Shown: positions 29,814 to 39,563, counted from the stretch's first letter. The stretch is DNA of 64,000 nt from Gammaproteobacteria bacterium (GCA_013002025.1 JABDKW010000014.1:1-64000); one strand, 5' to 3'. Notes: generated from the letters alone by a model not told the origin. Numbers and translations are program-made.

Positions 29814-29904
29814 AAATGGCGCCGGGTACAACGCCTCAATCTGAGACCCTGCACCGCATTGGCGCCATTTCCAGTAGTGGTTCCCGATTAATCGGGCACC
29901 ACTA
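29814..29904. repeat. Nested palindromes downstream of the cold-shock gene
   Basis: Two inverted repeats lie side by side: AAATGGCGCC/GGCGCCATTT (29814-29823/29861-29870), and TAGTGGT...ACCACTA (29875-29904) enclosing the perfect palindrome CCCGATTAATCGGG. The second lies 10 bp past the stop of the minus-strand csp gene and may end its transcript, though no T-run follows on that strand. Confidence 0.65.
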
Positions 29905-29914
29905 GCTTGTCGGT

Positions 29915-30121
29915 TTATAGAATGACGATGTTCTCTGCTTGGGGACCTTTGTCGCCTTGCTTTACTTCAAATTCAACTTTGGCGCCTTCGGCCAGAGTTT
30001 TGAAGCCAGAGCCAGAAATGGCACTGTAGTGAGCAAACACGTCGGGGCCGCCTTCTTGTTCGATGAAGCCGAAGCCTTTAGTTTCGTTGAACCACTTAAC
30101 GGTTCCTGTAGTTGTAGACAT
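29915..30121 (-). CDS. CspA-family cold-shock protein
   Basis: A 68-residue single cold-shock domain protein that binds single-stranded RNA/DNA and melts RNA structure. RNP1 appears as KGFGFIEQ and RNP2 as VFAHYSAI; the usual VFVHFS is slightly changed. The N-terminus [16 protein letters not shown] is standard. An AAGAGA ribosome-binding site precedes the ATG. A long gene-free stretch upstream leaves room for a long 5' leader, as in cspA. Which csp paralogue it is cannot be told. Confidence 0.95.
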   Translation of the reverse strand: MSTTTGTVKWFNETKGFGFIEQEGGPDVFAHYSAISGSGFKTLAEGAKVEFEVKQGDKGPQAENIVIL

Positions 30122-30740
30122 AATCTCTTGTTTCCTAAATTAAAAAAAATCGCGAACTCCGAACCAATGCAGGGATAAAACCTGGCGTTGGGCAGGAACT
30201 CAATTTGTTACGTGAAAAGCGGGGGTGAATATGAAAAACCGGATTACTAATGCAGAGTCAAAACTAAGGAACTAACAAGAACAATCAGCTGTGCATAAAT
30301 CGCATCGCACTTTCAAGCAGTCTGGATTATAAAGAGTTTTCAGGCCGCGTCAAACTTCTAGACCAGTGAATAAACTGCAATAAATTCAATATTCTGCTGC
30401 CATTGTGTTGATGTAAAGACTTCTCTGAGTGACTCCACGTCCATGTTACGAACTGGTGAACAGCCTGTTCCGCCTGCGAGCCGATGTCTCCGGCCCGGTG
30501 TAGCCCATGCCATAGCCGGTCTGGCGAGTCACTAAAACGCCGCAAAATCACTCAAATTTCGGTGCATAGGCTTAGACCTGAACAGCGTCTTGGGGTATGA
30601 TCGCGACCCATTCGGTGCTGGGCAGATCAGGTTTGTTGCCAATTTGACTTTTCTCTTTAAGGTCAAGGGGTTACAGGCATGAGCTCGGCATCTTTACATT
30701 TTTATGACACTGACTTTGACTTCGCTATTGAGAGAGCATC
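30122..30740. other. Long divergent leader region between csp and EF-G
   Basis: A 619-bp stretch between two divergent genes. A poly-A/T tract lies just upstream of csp. Short open frames exist on both strands but lack ribosome sites and coding character. The space suits a long csp leader and the EF-G promoter, neither of which I can fix to a base. Confidence 0.45.
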
Positions 30741-32825
30741 ATGGCTGACCTATCTAAATACAGAAATATTGGCATTTTCGCGCATGTGGACGCGGGCAAA
30801 ACGACGACCACCGAGCGGATCCTCAGCCTCACCGGCAAGATCCATAAAATTGGTGAAGTGCATGATGGTGAAGCGACCACCGACTTCATGGAACAGGAGC
30901 AGGAGCGCGGCATTACCATTCAATCGGCAGCCACCAGCTGCGAGTGGGACGGTCATCGTTTAAATATTATCGACACACCGGGCCACGTAGACTTCACGGT
31001 TGAAGTCTATCGCTCACTTAAGGTGCTGGATGGTGGCGTCGGCGTATTCTGTGGTTCCGGTGGTGTAGAACCTCAATCCGAGACCAATTGGCGCTATGCC
31101 AACGATTCAAAGGTAGCCCGAGTTATTTTTGTCAACAAACTGGATCGCATGGGTGCTGATTTTTATCGGGTACTCGATCAGATTAAAAAGGTCTTGGGTG
31201 CTAATCCGTTGGTGATGGTTTTGCCGATCGGTATTGAAGATGACTTCAAAGGCGTGGTCGATCTGCTGGAGCGCAAAGCCTATATCTGGGATGACTCCGG
31301 TGACCCTACCGCATTCCACACTGAAGATGTACCGGCCGATATGGTCGACAAAGTCGAAGAATATCGTGAACAGTTGATCGAAGCCGCGGTGGATATGGAC
31401 GATGATGCGATGGAGGCTTACCTCGATGGCGAAGAACCTTCGATGGAAACTATCAAGGCCTGTATCCGTAAAGGTACTAACGAACTGGAATTCTTCCCGA
31501 CTTATTGTGGTTCGGCGTTCAAAAACAAAGGTGTGCAACTGGTACTGAACGCGGTAGTAGATTACCTGCCCAGCCCGACTGAAGTTCCGCCGCAACCAGT
31601 GGTGGATGAGGAAGGCAATGAAACAGATCGATTCGCTACGGTCAGCGAATCCGAAACTTTGAAAGCACTGGCGTTTAAAATAATGGATGACCGCTTTGGC
31701 GCCCTGACCTTTATCCGTATTTATTCAGGCGTGATGAATAAAGGCGACACCGTACTTAATTCGTTCACCGGTAAAACGGAACGCATCGGCCGCATTGTTG
31801 AGATGCATGCTGACGATCGTATCGAGCTGGATAAAGCGGTGGCCGGCGATATCGTTGCCGTGGTGGGCATGAAAAACGTGCAAACCGGTCATACTCTGTG
31901 TGATCCGAAAGATCCGATCACTCTGGAGCCGATGGTGTTCCCGGACCCGGTTATATCCATGGCGGTGTTCCCGAAAGACAAAGCGGCGACCGAAAAAATG
32001 GGCGTGGCTCTGGGCAAAATGGTGGCGGAAGATCCGTCATTCATTGTTGAGACCGATCAGGAGTCCGGTGAGACCATTCTGAAGGGTATGGGCGAACTAC
32101 ACCTGGACATTAAAGTCGATATTATGAAGCGTACTTATGGCGTCGATTGTGATGTCGGTGCACCGCAGGTAGCCTATCGCGAAACGATTACACGGACCGT
32201 TGAAGACAGTTATACCCACAAGAAGCAATCTGGTGGTTCAGGTCAATTCGGTAAGATCGATTACATTGTCTCGCCTAACGAAGCGGGTGCAGGCTATGAG
32301 TTTGAGTCGAAAGTTACCGGCGGTAACGTGCCGCGCGAATTCTGGCCAGCGATTGAGAAAGGCTTCAAACTGTCGATGGAGAAGGGCGTCCTCGCTGGCT
32401 TCCCGACAGAAGACGTTAAAATCACCCTGATGGACGGTGCTTTTCACGCAGTTGACTCATCCGCCGTGGCATTTGAAATTGCTGCCAAAGGTGCTTATCG
32501 TCAAACCTTGCCGAAAGCCGGCCCACAGATTATTGAGCCGATTATGAAAGTGGATGTATTTTCACCGGAAGATAATGTCGGCGATGTGATCGGTGATTTG
32601 AATCGACGCCGCGGCATGATCAAGTCACAGGACTTGACGCCCACCGGTGTACGCATCAAAGCGGATGTGCCGCTGGCTGAAATGTTTGGTTATATCGGCG
32701 ATCTTCGCACCATGACTTCAGGCCGCGGCCAGTTCTCAATGGAGTTTGAAAACTATCAGCCATGCCCGAAGAATGTCGCTGAAGACGTAATCACAGCCGC
32801 CAAAGAAAAAGAAGCGAATAAGTAA
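30741..32825 (+). CDS. fusA: Elongation factor G, second-type (EF-G2-like)
   Basis: A 694-residue translation GTPase with all EF-G domains. G1 AHVDAGKT is near residue 14, the switch I segment [11 protein letters not shown] near 53, G3 DTPGH near 77 and G4 NKLD near 131. Domains III-V follow, with the domain IV segment near 470-600. The opening [17 protein letters not shown] and the segment [24 protein letters not shown] resemble the EF-G2 copy of pseudomonads and alteromonads rather than the str-operon copy. It stands alone, not with rpsL-rpsG-tuf. It could serve in translocation or ribosome recycling. A GAGAGA site lies before the ATG. Confidence 0.92.
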   Translation: MADLSKYRNIGIFAHVDAGKTTTTERILSLTGKIHKIGEVHDGEATTDFMEQEQERGITIQSAATSCEWDGHRLNIIDTPGHVDFTVEVYRSLKVLDGGVGVFCGSGGVEPQSETNWRYANDSKVARVIFVNKLDRMGADFYRVLDQIKKVLGANPLVMVLPIGIEDDFKGVVDLLERKAYIWDDSGDPTAFHTEDVPADMVDKVEEYREQLIEAAVDMDDDAMEAYLDGEEPSMETIKACIRKGTNELEFFPTYCGSAFKNKGVQLVLNAVVDYLPSPTEVPPQPVVDEEGNETDRFATVSESETLKALAFKIMDDRFGALTFIRIYSGVMNKGDTVLNSFTGKTERIGRIVEMHADDRIELDKAVAGDIVAVVGMKNVQTGHTLCDPKDPITLEPMVFPDPVISMAVFPKDKAATEKMGVALGKMVAEDPSFIVETDQESGETILKGMGELHLDIKVDIMKRTYGVDCDVGAPQVAYRETITRTVEDSYTHKKQSGGSGQFGKIDYIVSPNEAGAGYEFESKVTGGNVPREFWPAIEKGFKLSMEKGVLAGFPTEDVKITLMDGAFHAVDSSAVAFEIAAKGAYRQTLPKAGPQIIEPIMKVDVFSPEDNVGDVIGDLNRRRGMIKSQDLTPTGVRIKADVPLAEMFGYIGDLRTMTSGRGQFSMEFENYQPCPKNVAEDVITAAKEKEANK

Positions 32826-32847
32826 AGTAAAGGGACTTACGAACGTC

Positions 32848-33070
32848 GCGAGCGCAGGACGCGCAGGAGCGACGCGGTTCGGCGTAAGCTGACGTAGATC
32901 AGCAGGAGCGACGCGGTTCGGCGTAAGCTGACGTAGATCCGCAGGAGCGACGCGGTTCGGCGAATGCCGACGTCGCGAGCGCAGGACGCGCAGGAGCGAC
33001 GCGGTTCGGCGTAAGCTGACGTAGATCCGCAGGAGCGACGCGGTTCGGCGAATGCTGAGGTAGGTCCGGC
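32848..33070. repeat. 39-bp tandem repeat after EF-G gene
   Basis: The unit GCAGGAGCGACGCGGTTCGG with its 19-bp tail begins at 32863, 32902, 32941, 32990 and 33029. Spacing is 39, 39, 49 and 39 bp. The 49-bp interval contains a variant tail shared with the left edge of the array. Open frames on the minus strand only translate the repeat. Confidence 0.9.
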
Positions 33071-33082
33071 AAGAAATTAAAA

Positions 33083-33110
33083 GCCCCACGCAACACGTGG
33101 GGCTTTTTTT
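33083..33110 (+). terminator. Intrinsic terminator of EF-G transcript
   Basis: A perfect 8-bp stem GCCCCACG/CGTGGGGC, a 5-nt loop and seven T. An A-run on the other side allows partial use from the opposite strand by the transporter gene. Confidence 0.93.
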
Positions 33111-33134
33111 ATGTAAGTAGTGTTCAGAGCACAG

Positions 33135-34037
33135 CTAGCGCCGATTCAACAGTGACACCCCACCCACCGTTAAGGCAATGCCTAACAAGTGGTAAACCGT
33201 AAACGCCTCGCCTAACATCGCCACTGCAAAAACGGACGTAAACCCAGGCCCCACCATAGCCACGATGCCGGTTCGGTCAGCCCCGATGCGAGACACCGCC
33301 GCGGCCGTAAAGAATGTGGGTATTACGGTGCAGAATATGGCGATCAGCAGTATCAGCCAAAATGCTGGGGCCGTCATATGGCTGTCGGCAATGCTGTGAG
33401 TAATTGCAAAATGAATAAAGATACCAACACTGGCTGAGAGCAGTGCGATGCAGGTAAACACACGGCTACCTACTCGGGTGATCAAGCTGCGCCCGAACAG
33501 TAAATAAAACGCAAACGACACTGCGCTGGCGGTGATGAACAGTGCGCCGGTGATTACATCCGGGCCAAAGGCATCGAGATCATGGCCGAAAATAACCGCT
33601 ACCCCAAGATAAGTGAACAACAAGGCGGCGACAGTACGGCCACTAATTCGCTCGCTGAATAGAATCGCACCGAGTAACACCACGAAGGTGGGGTAGGTAT
33701 ACAGCAGCATACGACCCAGTTGAGCGGTGACATACTGCAGGCCCAGCAAATCCAGTAGGCTGGCTGAGTAATACCCCAGCAATCCACATCCGCCAATCTG
33801 TACTATCACGCGGGCGCTCAGCGGTGCGCGCCGTTCCGGCTTGCGCAAAAAATACCAGAGTAGCGCGGCATAAATCGGCGCCGAGAACAGCATCCGCAAC
33901 GCAATCAAGGTGGTCGGGTCAACACCCTCGGCGTATACCAACTTAACAAAGATAGGTCGTATGGCAAACAGCGCCGAGCTGGCCAGAGCAAATAGAAAGC
34001 CAGCCGTAATCGGTGTGATGGGGGCGCGCTTTTGCAT
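33135..34037 (-). CDS. EamA/DMT-family transporter
   Basis: From the ATG at 34037 the protein has about 300 residues with ten hydrophobic segments in two EamA halves (about 10-140 and 150-290). The first half has SALFAIRPIFVKLVYAEG, the second ADRTGIVAMVGPGFTSVFAV. The family exports metabolites or takes up nucleotide-sugar-like solutes in the inner membrane; the substrate here is unknown. A longer start at 34082 adds 15 polar residues before the first helix and seems unlikely. It is divergent from the nitroreductase with 79 bp between starts. Confidence 0.88.
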   Translation of the reverse strand: MQKRAPITPITAGFLFALASSALFAIRPIFVKLVYAEGVDPTTLIALRMLFSAPIYAALLWYFLRKPERRAPLSARVIVQIGGCGLLGYYSASLLDLLGLQYVTAQLGRMLLYTYPTFVVLLGAILFSERISGRTVAALLFTYLGVAVIFGHDLDAFGPDVITGALFITASAVSFAFYLLFGRSLITRVGSRVFTCIALLSASVGIFIHFAITHSIADSHMTAPAFWLILLIAIFCTVIPTFFTAAAVSRIGADRTGIVAMVGPGFTSVFAVAMLGEAFTVYHLLGIALTVGGVSLLNRR

Positions 34038-34116
34038 GGTGATATCAGCTGGGTGGGGTGGTACTCTTTGCAGGGATAGCAATGATATCGGGAATCCCCT
34101 CAGCAGCCTAAAAATT

Positions 34117-34824
34117 ATGAGTCATGAATCAAAATCCGGGTCAGGGTGCACCAGTGGCGTGCAGCAGGCAGTAAGCCAGCGCCACTCCGTACGCGCATTC
34201 ACTGAACAAGGGGTGCCACATAGCACCCTGCAACGAATTTTTACCGCGGCCGCACAGGCGCCGTCGGGTGGCAATCTACAACCTTGGCAGACCTATGTGC
34301 TGACCGGCGATGATTTAGCCACGTTTCTACAACGAGTTGCTGCCTCTATCGAGCAGCAACCTATGGGCGAAGACGGCGCGTATGATATTTACCCGCACCC
34401 GCTGATTGAGCCCTACAGGTCACGGCGCGCAGAATGTGGAGATGATCTTTATAAGGCCTTAGGGATAGAGCGTGAAGACAAGTTTGGCCGTATTACGCAG
34501 GTAATGAAGAACTTTGAGTTTTTCGGCGCGCCGGTCGGCGTGTTTTTTGCGATTGACAAGAGCATGGGGCGACCCCAGTGGGCCCACCTGGGCATGTATA
34601 TACAAACGGTGATGCTGCTGGCGATCGAAGAGGGTCTGGCCAGCTGTCCGCAGGAGGCCTGGTCGATGCGCCACCAGACGGTGCGCGAACACCTGGGCAT
34701 GCCAGATGATCTGGAGCTGTACTGTGGTCTGGCGCTGGGCTATGAGGATGTGGAGCACCCCATCAATCAATTTCGCACCACCCGTGTGCCAATCAACGAC
34801 AATGTCACGTTTCGCGGCTTCTGA
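34117..34824 (+). CDS. Nitroreductase-family protein
   Basis: From the ATG at 34117 the protein has 235 residues. FMN-contact signatures of the nitroreductase fold are the QRHSVRAF opening, APSGGNLQPWQTYV near residue 48 and the ASCPQEAWSM and LALGYED segments near the end. These enzymes reduce nitro groups, quinones or flavins with NAD(P)H. The open frame runs upstream to 33910, but that part overlaps the opposing transporter gene and does not resemble the family, so I take 34117. Substrate unknown. Confidence 0.9.
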   Translation: MSHESKSGSGCTSGVQQAVSQRHSVRAFTEQGVPHSTLQRIFTAAAQAPSGGNLQPWQTYVLTGDDLATFLQRVAASIEQQPMGEDGAYDIYPHPLIEPYRSRRAECGDDLYKALGIEREDKFGRITQVMKNFEFFGAPVGVFFAIDKSMGRPQWAHLGMYIQTVMLLAIEEGLASCPQEAWSMRHQTVREHLGMPDDLELYCGLALGYEDVEHPINQFRTTRVPINDNVTFRGF

Positions 34825-34970
34825 GCGCACAGTCGCGCTGGGCTCGGCTACCGTTTTTGAGCAAAAAAGAGTATCATTCCGCCTCTCTGGCGAGCCTGCC
34901 ATTGTCGGCGATTGGAGTCGATTGTGGCGTTCTTCGCAACGATCAAATTCTTAATAGGGTAATCGTATAA

Positions 34971-36134
34971 ATGAATGTACATGAGTATCAGGGCAAAGAA
35001 ATCCTGAGGAAGTATGGCGTAGCAACGCCGCGTGGAGTGGCCTGTTTTTCGGTTGATGAGGCGGTTGCCGCGGCCGAGCAGTTAGGCGGGAGTGTGTGGG
35101 TGGTGAAGGCGCAGATTCATGCTGGCGGGCGTGGCAAAGGTGGTGGCGTTAAGGTAGCCACCAGCATGGAGCAGGTACGCGAGTACGCCGACGCAATTCT
35201 AGGCATGCAATTGGTTACCCACCAAACCGGGCCCGAGGGCAAAGAAGTGAAGCGCCTGTATATCGAGGAAGGTGCCGATATTGCCGATGAGCTTTATATT
35301 GGCGCGCTGGTGGATCGTGAAACTCAGCAGGTGGTATTAATGTGCAGCTCGGAAGGCGGCATGGACATCGAGACCGTGGCCGAGGAAACACCCGAAAAAA
35401 TACTGAAAATTTTTGTCGACCCGGATACTGGCCTCGATCGCGCAGAAGCCGAAAACGTTTGCCAGCAAATTGGCATCCCCTCTGAAGCGGTTGCCGAGGG
35501 CGCGGATTTTTTGGCTGGGCTGTACGAAGCATTTGTTAAATCAGACGCTTCACTGGCGGAGATTAATCCGCTGGTAATTACCGGAGACAATCGCGTGATT
35601 GCCCTGGATGCGAAATTTAATATCGACTCTAACGCGCTGTTTCGCCAGCCCGAGATTGTCGAATATCGTGATCTCGACGAAGAGGATGCCAATGAGATTG
35701 AGGCGTCACAGTGGGGCCTGTCTTATATTTCGCTGGACGGCAATATCGGCTGTCTGGTTAACGGTGCCGGCCTGGCGATGGCAACCATGGATATAATTAA
35801 GTTGTATGGCGGTGAGCCGGCTAACTTTTTGGATGTGGGTGGCGGTGCCGATAAAGAACAGGTGACTGAGGCATTCAAGATCATGCTCGGCAATGACAAT
35901 GTGCAGGGCATACTAGTGAATATTTTTGGTGGGATTATGCGCTGCGACACGATTGCAGAGGGCATTGTTGCAGCCGCTCAGGAAGTGGGCCTGAATGTAC
36001 CCTTGGTAGTTCGTCTGGAAGGCACTAATGTGCAACAGGGGCGCAAGATACTCGATGACTCAGATGTGAAATTGCAGACCGCCACCACCATGGCAGATGC
36101 TGCCGCAAAAATAACCGCCGCAGTCAGCGCGTAA
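34971..36134 (+). CDS. sucC: Succinyl-CoA synthetase beta subunit
   Basis: A 387-residue beta subunit of the TCA-cycle enzyme that converts succinyl-CoA to succinate with ATP or GTP formation. An ATP-grasp domain fills about 1-235 ([35 protein letters not shown]). The CoA-ligase domain follows with [11 protein letters not shown] and [11 protein letters not shown]. Length equals the family norm (388). It is 11 bp before sucD. The other TCA genes often found upstream (sdh, sucAB) are absent; a nitroreductase gene is there instead. Confidence 0.98.
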   Translation: MNVHEYQGKEILRKYGVATPRGVACFSVDEAVAAAEQLGGSVWVVKAQIHAGGRGKGGGVKVATSMEQVREYADAILGMQLVTHQTGPEGKEVKRLYIEEGADIADELYIGALVDRETQQVVLMCSSEGGMDIETVAEETPEKILKIFVDPDTGLDRAEAENVCQQIGIPSEAVAEGADFLAGLYEAFVKSDASLAEINPLVITGDNRVIALDAKFNIDSNALFRQPEIVEYRDLDEEDANEIEASQWGLSYISLDGNIGCLVNGAGLAMATMDIIKLYGGEPANFLDVGGGADKEQVTEAFKIMLGNDNVQGILVNIFGGIMRCDTIAEGIVAAAQEVGLNVPLVVRLEGTNVQQGRKILDDSDVKLQTATTMADAAAKITAAVSA

Positions 36135-36145
36135 GGAGAATAATC

Positions 36146-37030
36146 ATGTCTATTTTAATTAATAAAGATACGCGCATCGTCACGCAGGGCATTACTGGAA
36201 ATACCGGTGAATTTCACACCAAGCAGTGTCTGGGATACGCCTATGGCAAAGATTGTTTCGTTGCCGGAGTGACCCCCGGCAAAGGCGGTCAGGAAGTGCT
36301 GGGCGTGCCGGTATTAAACACCGTGGCCGAAGCCAAAGCACAGCACGGGGTCAACGCCTCGGTCATTTATGTGCCGCCACGTTTTGCTGCTGCGGCGATT
36401 AATGAAGCAGTAGACGCCGAGTTGGATCTGGTTATTTGTATCACTGAAGGCATACCAGTCGCGGATATGATTAAAACCCGTGACCGCATGCGAAAAATGA
36501 ACAGCAAGACCGTGTTGGTGGGGCCGAATTGCCCCGGCGTTATTACGCCGGACGAAGTGAAGATCGGCATTATGCCCGGCTACATCCACAAGAAAGGCAA
36601 CATCGGCGTGGTGTCGCGCTCCGGTACGTTGACCTATGAAGCCGTCCATCAATTGACTGAATTGGGTCTGGGCCAATCTACTTGTGTAGGCATTGGCGGT
36701 GACCCGGTGAATGGTGTGAAGCATAAAGACGTGATGCAAATGTTTAATGACGATCCCGAAACCGAAGGCGTTGTGATGTGCGGCGAAATTGGCGGCACCG
36801 ATGAAGAAGACTGCGCGGCCTGGATTAAAGACAATATGAACAAGCCGGTGGCGGCGTTTATCGCCGGTGTTACTGCCCCCCCTGGAAAACGTATGGGGCA
36901 TGCGGGCGCAATTATTTCCGGCGGGCAGGGCACAGCTCAGTCGAAAATCGATGCCTTGGAAGAAGCCGGTGTGCATGTCACGTTGAATCCCTCTGAAATG
37001 GGCTCGACACTTAAGGCAGCGCTGGGTTAA
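36146..37030 (+). CDS. sucD: Succinyl-CoA synthetase alpha subunit
   Basis: A 294-residue alpha subunit. A CoA-binding Rossmann domain covers about 1-130 ([35 protein letters not shown]). The catalytic domain carries the phosphorylated histidine at His252 in the GHAGAI motif. An AAGGAG ribosome-binding site precedes the ATG. Coexpressed with sucC. A weak CCTGGC/GCCAGG stem (37034-37059) follows, without a T-run. Confidence 0.98.
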   Translation: MSILINKDTRIVTQGITGNTGEFHTKQCLGYAYGKDCFVAGVTPGKGGQEVLGVPVLNTVAEAKAQHGVNASVIYVPPRFAAAAINEAVDAELDLVICITEGIPVADMIKTRDRMRKMNSKTVLVGPNCPGVITPDEVKIGIMPGYIHKKGNIGVVSRSGTLTYEAVHQLTELGLGQSTCVGIGGDPVNGVKHKDVMQMFNDDPETEGVVMCGEIGGTDEEDCAAWIKDNMNKPVAAFIAGVTAPPGKRMGHAGAIISGGQGTAQSKIDALEEAGVHVTLNPSEMGSTLKAALG

Positions 37031-37080
37031 ACACCTGGCTTAAACGTCATCGTGCCAGGCAACAACTTGTTAAGTGCGCG

Positions 37081-37806
37081 ATGAAATCAGTATTCGAAGA
37101 ACTCGATTGGCAGCAAACCCCATTAGGGGAGATCAGCCTGCGCAAACGCTCGGAACCCCGCCTGGATCATAAAATCATTTATGAAGTAAAGCTGGGCGAT
37201 GAATTCCTGATGTCCAGCCTGTTTGTTGAGGCTGAAGAGCAGTTGGCGGCGCTAGGTCTGGCAAAACTTAAGTCCAACGGGCATGGTGCTGCCCTGCAAG
37301 TCATTGTCGGCGGGCTGGGGCTGGGGTATACCGCATTGAGCGCTCTGCAGGACTCCAGCGTGGCAAGGGTTCGCACTATTGATGTGATGGGCCCGGTTAT
37401 TGATTGGCATCAGCGGGGCCTGTTGCCGATTGGCGACGTGTTGGCCACCGACCCACGCAGTTCACTCATCGAAGGTGATTTTTTCGCGCTTGCCACGGAT
37501 CCCAGATCAGGTTTTTGTGATGACGACCCGGTGCATGCGGTGCTATTGGACATTGATCACTCGCCCAGCCATTGGTTAAAACAAGGCAATCAGAGTTTCT
37601 ACAACGCGACTGCGCTGACGGCGATGGCGACTAAAATTGTATCCGGTGGCGTGTTTGGATTGTGGTCTAACGAACTGCCCGACCAGCGCTTTATCGAACT
37701 GTTGCGTGAGGTGTTTGATCAGGTTGAAGCTGAGGTGGTACGCTTTGACAATCCTTATTCCGGCGGCGAGTCGACTAATTCCGTTTATTTGTGCTCTGCA
37801 CGATGA
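37081..37806 (+). CDS. Spermidine-synthase-like methyltransferase-fold protein
   Basis: A 241-residue protein with a Rossmann-like core. The nucleotide-binding loop is VIVGGLGLGYTAL near residue 78, followed by VRTIDVMGPVIDWHQ near residue 99 and LLDIDHSPSHWL near residue 157, the pattern of spermidine-synthase-like proteins. Key polyamine-site residues could not be verified, so polyamine synthesis is not claimed. It starts 50 bp after sucD and may share its transcript. Confidence 0.7.
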   Translation: MKSVFEELDWQQTPLGEISLRKRSEPRLDHKIIYEVKLGDEFLMSSLFVEAEEQLAALGLAKLKSNGHGAALQVIVGGLGLGYTALSALQDSSVARVRTIDVMGPVIDWHQRGLLPIGDVLATDPRSSLIEGDFFALATDPRSGFCDDDPVHAVLLDIDHSPSHWLKQGNQSFYNATALTAMATKIVSGGVFGLWSNELPDQRFIELLREVFDQVEAEVVRFDNPYSGGESTNSVYLCSAR

Positions 37807-37818
37807 TGCATCCACACT

Positions 37819-38229
37819 ATGAAATCTGCCATTAAAAAATTCGGGCTATGGGGTCTCTACGTCGTCTTCGTAGTTTTGGCGATTGGTCTGCATGAAGGTG
37901 AACCTAGATTCCTCAGTGATGGCGCCTATCCCTGGGGCAAGCCAATCGTATGGATGATTTGGCTACTGTTTTTGATCTATAGCCTGCGTATCAACGCACA
38001 GGAAAATTTCTTTACCAGCCTCAAACGAATGTACCCCATTCTATGGTCGCGACAGATCGGGCTGGATTTGTATATTGGTCTGTTAGTACCGCTATTTCTG
38101 ATATTTTTGCATGAGGGCTCCCTGTTGATGGTATTGCTGTGGTTATTGCCGGTTTTCGTGTTTGCCAATTTGGCGACCCTCATCTATCTGGCCTTGAACT
38201 ATGACGGCTTGGTTGCGTATTTTGTCTAG
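37819..38229 (+). CDS. Small inner-membrane protein
   Basis: A 136-residue hydrophobic protein of unknown family. About four helices are visible (about 8-25, 38-58, 80-97 and 103-130). It starts 12 bp after the methyltransferase-fold gene and ends 24 bp before the asparaginase-like gene, so it probably belongs to the same transcript. Confidence 0.7.
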   Translation: MKSAIKKFGLWGLYVVFVVLAIGLHEGEPRFLSDGAYPWGKPIVWMIWLLFLIYSLRINAQENFFTSLKRMYPILWSRQIGLDLYIGLLVPLFLIFLHEGSLLMVLLWLLPVFVFANLATLIYLALNYDGLVAYFV

Positions 38230-38253
38230 AACAGGCACTGCAGGCAAAAAACC

Positions 38254-38739
38254 ATGAAGATCCGTATATTCTGCGTTGGGGGCACAATCGATAAAGTGTA
38301 CTTTGATGCCAAGAGCAAGTACGAGGTAGGTGCACCGGCGGTTGGACGTATCTTGAGAGAGATGTCGGTTAACTTCGATTACGAAGTTATTTCGCTGATG
38401 GCCAAGGACAGCCTGGAAATGACCAGTGAGGACCGTGACACTGTCCGAGAACGCGTTGCCGCATCTAAAGAGGATAAAATTGTTATTACGCACGGCACGG
38501 ATACCATGGTGGAGACGGCGGCGGTGCTCAAGGAAATTGCGGATAAAACGATTGTGTTCACTGGTGCATTGGCGCCCGCTATCTTCAGGGACAGTGATGC
38601 AGCGTTTAATATTGGTTGTGCGCTGGCGGCAGCGCAAATGGCACCGCCCGGATGCTATATCGCCATGAATGGCCGAGTATTTGCTGCCGACCGCGTCCGC
38701 AAAGACGTTGATAAAAACCGATTTGTGGAATTGAATTAG
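38254..38739 (+). CDS. Short asparaginase-domain protein
   Basis: A 161-residue protein covering only the N-terminal domain of bacterial L-asparaginase. It keeps the GGTID loop with the first catalytic Thr near residue 11, the HGTDTM motif with the second Thr and Asp near residues 80-85, and the FTGAL and AMNGR segments. Full asparaginases have about 330 residues and complete the active site with a C-terminal domain of a neighbouring subunit, which is missing here. The sequence after the stop shows no remnant, so this looks like a short family member rather than a truncation. Activity is uncertain. Confidence 0.8.
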   Translation: MKIRIFCVGGTIDKVYFDAKSKYEVGAPAVGRILREMSVNFDYEVISLMAKDSLEMTSEDRDTVRERVAASKEDKIVITHGTDTMVETAAVLKEIADKTIVFTGALAPAIFRDSDAAFNIGCALAAAQMAPPGCYIAMNGRVFAADRVRKDVDKNRFVELN

Positions 38740-38748
38740 TACCTGCAA

Positions 38749-39285
38749 ATGGAGCCAGGGGCACATCTCACCGAAACGGCGCGTACTCGTATCCGAGCCG
38801 TGACCTTGTCCGATGCAGACTTTATACTGCGCCTCACACAGAGCGATGGTTGGCGTCGGTATATCGGCGATAACAAATTTACGACCACCGCCGACGCCGA
38901 AAAATATATTGAAGAGGGCTTTCTAAAATCCTATGTGGTGCACGGTTTTGGCTACTATATTGTCAGCGATTTGGCTGGCAACCCGATGGGCATTGTCGGC
39001 TTTTTAAAAAAGAAATACCTCAATAACCCCGATTTCGGTTTCGCTTTTTTGCCTGAGTGCCATGGGCATGGCTATGCGATGGAAGCAGGTCTTGCAACGT
39101 TCGATTATGGTGTCAGACGGTTTATGCTCAGTGCAGTAGACGCAGTGACCGTGCCGGAAAATCGGGCGTCGATTAAGCTGCTGGAAAAACTAGGATTTGA
39201 GTTGGTTGGAGATGTGAAATTGCCCGCGCGGGACAGCAGTAATCGTGCGGCCGAGTCGTTGGATTTGTATCGCTGGTTAGCTTAA
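38749..39285 (+). CDS. GNAT-family N-acetyltransferase (RimJ-like)
   Basis: A 178-residue GNAT protein of the RimJ/RimL type. It has an N-terminal TARTRIRAVTLSDADFILRL stretch, the acetyl-CoA loop region FAFLPECHGHGYAMEAG near residue 100 and the NRASIKLLEKLGFELVGD motif near residue 140. It starts 9 bp after the asparaginase-domain gene. Acceptor unknown. Confidence 0.88.
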   Translation: MEPGAHLTETARTRIRAVTLSDADFILRLTQSDGWRRYIGDNKFTTTADAEKYIEEGFLKSYVVHGFGYYIVSDLAGNPMGIVGFLKKKYLNNPDFGFAFLPECHGHGYAMEAGLATFDYGVRRFMLSAVDAVTVPENRASIKLLEKLGFELVGDVKLPARDSSNRAAESLDLYRWLA

Positions 39286-39505
39286 TTTTAGAACGCGACC
39301 GTCACGGTCAACTGGTCGCTTTCAGAATGTCAATTAATATCATTTTATATTTAAAAAAAACATAAAAATCAATAAGATAAAAACATATTATTATTATACA
39401 ATATGTATTTTATTGTCGGTGAGGGGATAGTAAAAATGTGTAATATTCAATCATATCAGGCAAATATATTGCGGCAAATGACAAATTGTACCGCAATAAA
39501 TCGCT
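39286..39505. other. AT-rich intergenic island
   Basis: A 220-bp stretch far richer in A and T than its surroundings, with runs such as TATTTAAAAAAAAC and ATATTATTATTATAC. It contains a possible 23-codon frame (39436-39507). Confidence 0.7.
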
Positions 39506-39507
39506 AA
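39436..39507 (+). CDS. Possible 23-residue small protein
   Basis: An ATG at 39436 is preceded by GAGGGG at 39421-39426, about 9 nt upstream, and opens a 23-codon frame (MCNIQSYQANILRQ...) that stops at the base of the hairpin at 39506. It is polar, with two Cys. It may be a leader peptide, a small protein or chance; only the ribosome site and position support it. Confidence 0.25.
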   Translation: MCNIQSYQANILRQMTNCTAINR

Positions 39508-39545
39508 AAAAGCACCGATCTCCGTTAGAAAAACGATGCTTTTTT
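39506..39545 (-). terminator. Intrinsic terminator of htpG
   Basis: Read on the minus strand, AAAAAAGCATCG pairs with CGGTGCTTTTTT (one U-G pair), giving a stem with a terminal T-run. On the plus strand the same position is a C-A mismatch, so it suits htpG better. It lies 18 bp beyond the htpG stop. Confidence 0.8.
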
Positions 39546-39563
39546 GAGCAATGTTCAGTGCCG

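Noticed and set aside
29601-33070. CRISPR array as explanation of the repeats
   Set aside because: The units abut without unique spacers and no cas gene is in the window.
32736-33096. Minus-strand frames rich in PNRVAPA over the 39-bp repeats
   Set aside because: Repeat translation opposite the EF-G 3' end; no start signal, and frames compete with one another.
33910-34116. Longer start of the nitroreductase at 33910
   Set aside because: It would overlap the divergent transporter gene and adds 69 residues unlike the family.
38740-38748. Frameshift that would join a missing asparaginase C-terminal domain
   Set aside because: The next sequence encodes an intact GNAT protein in its own frame, with no asparaginase remnant.
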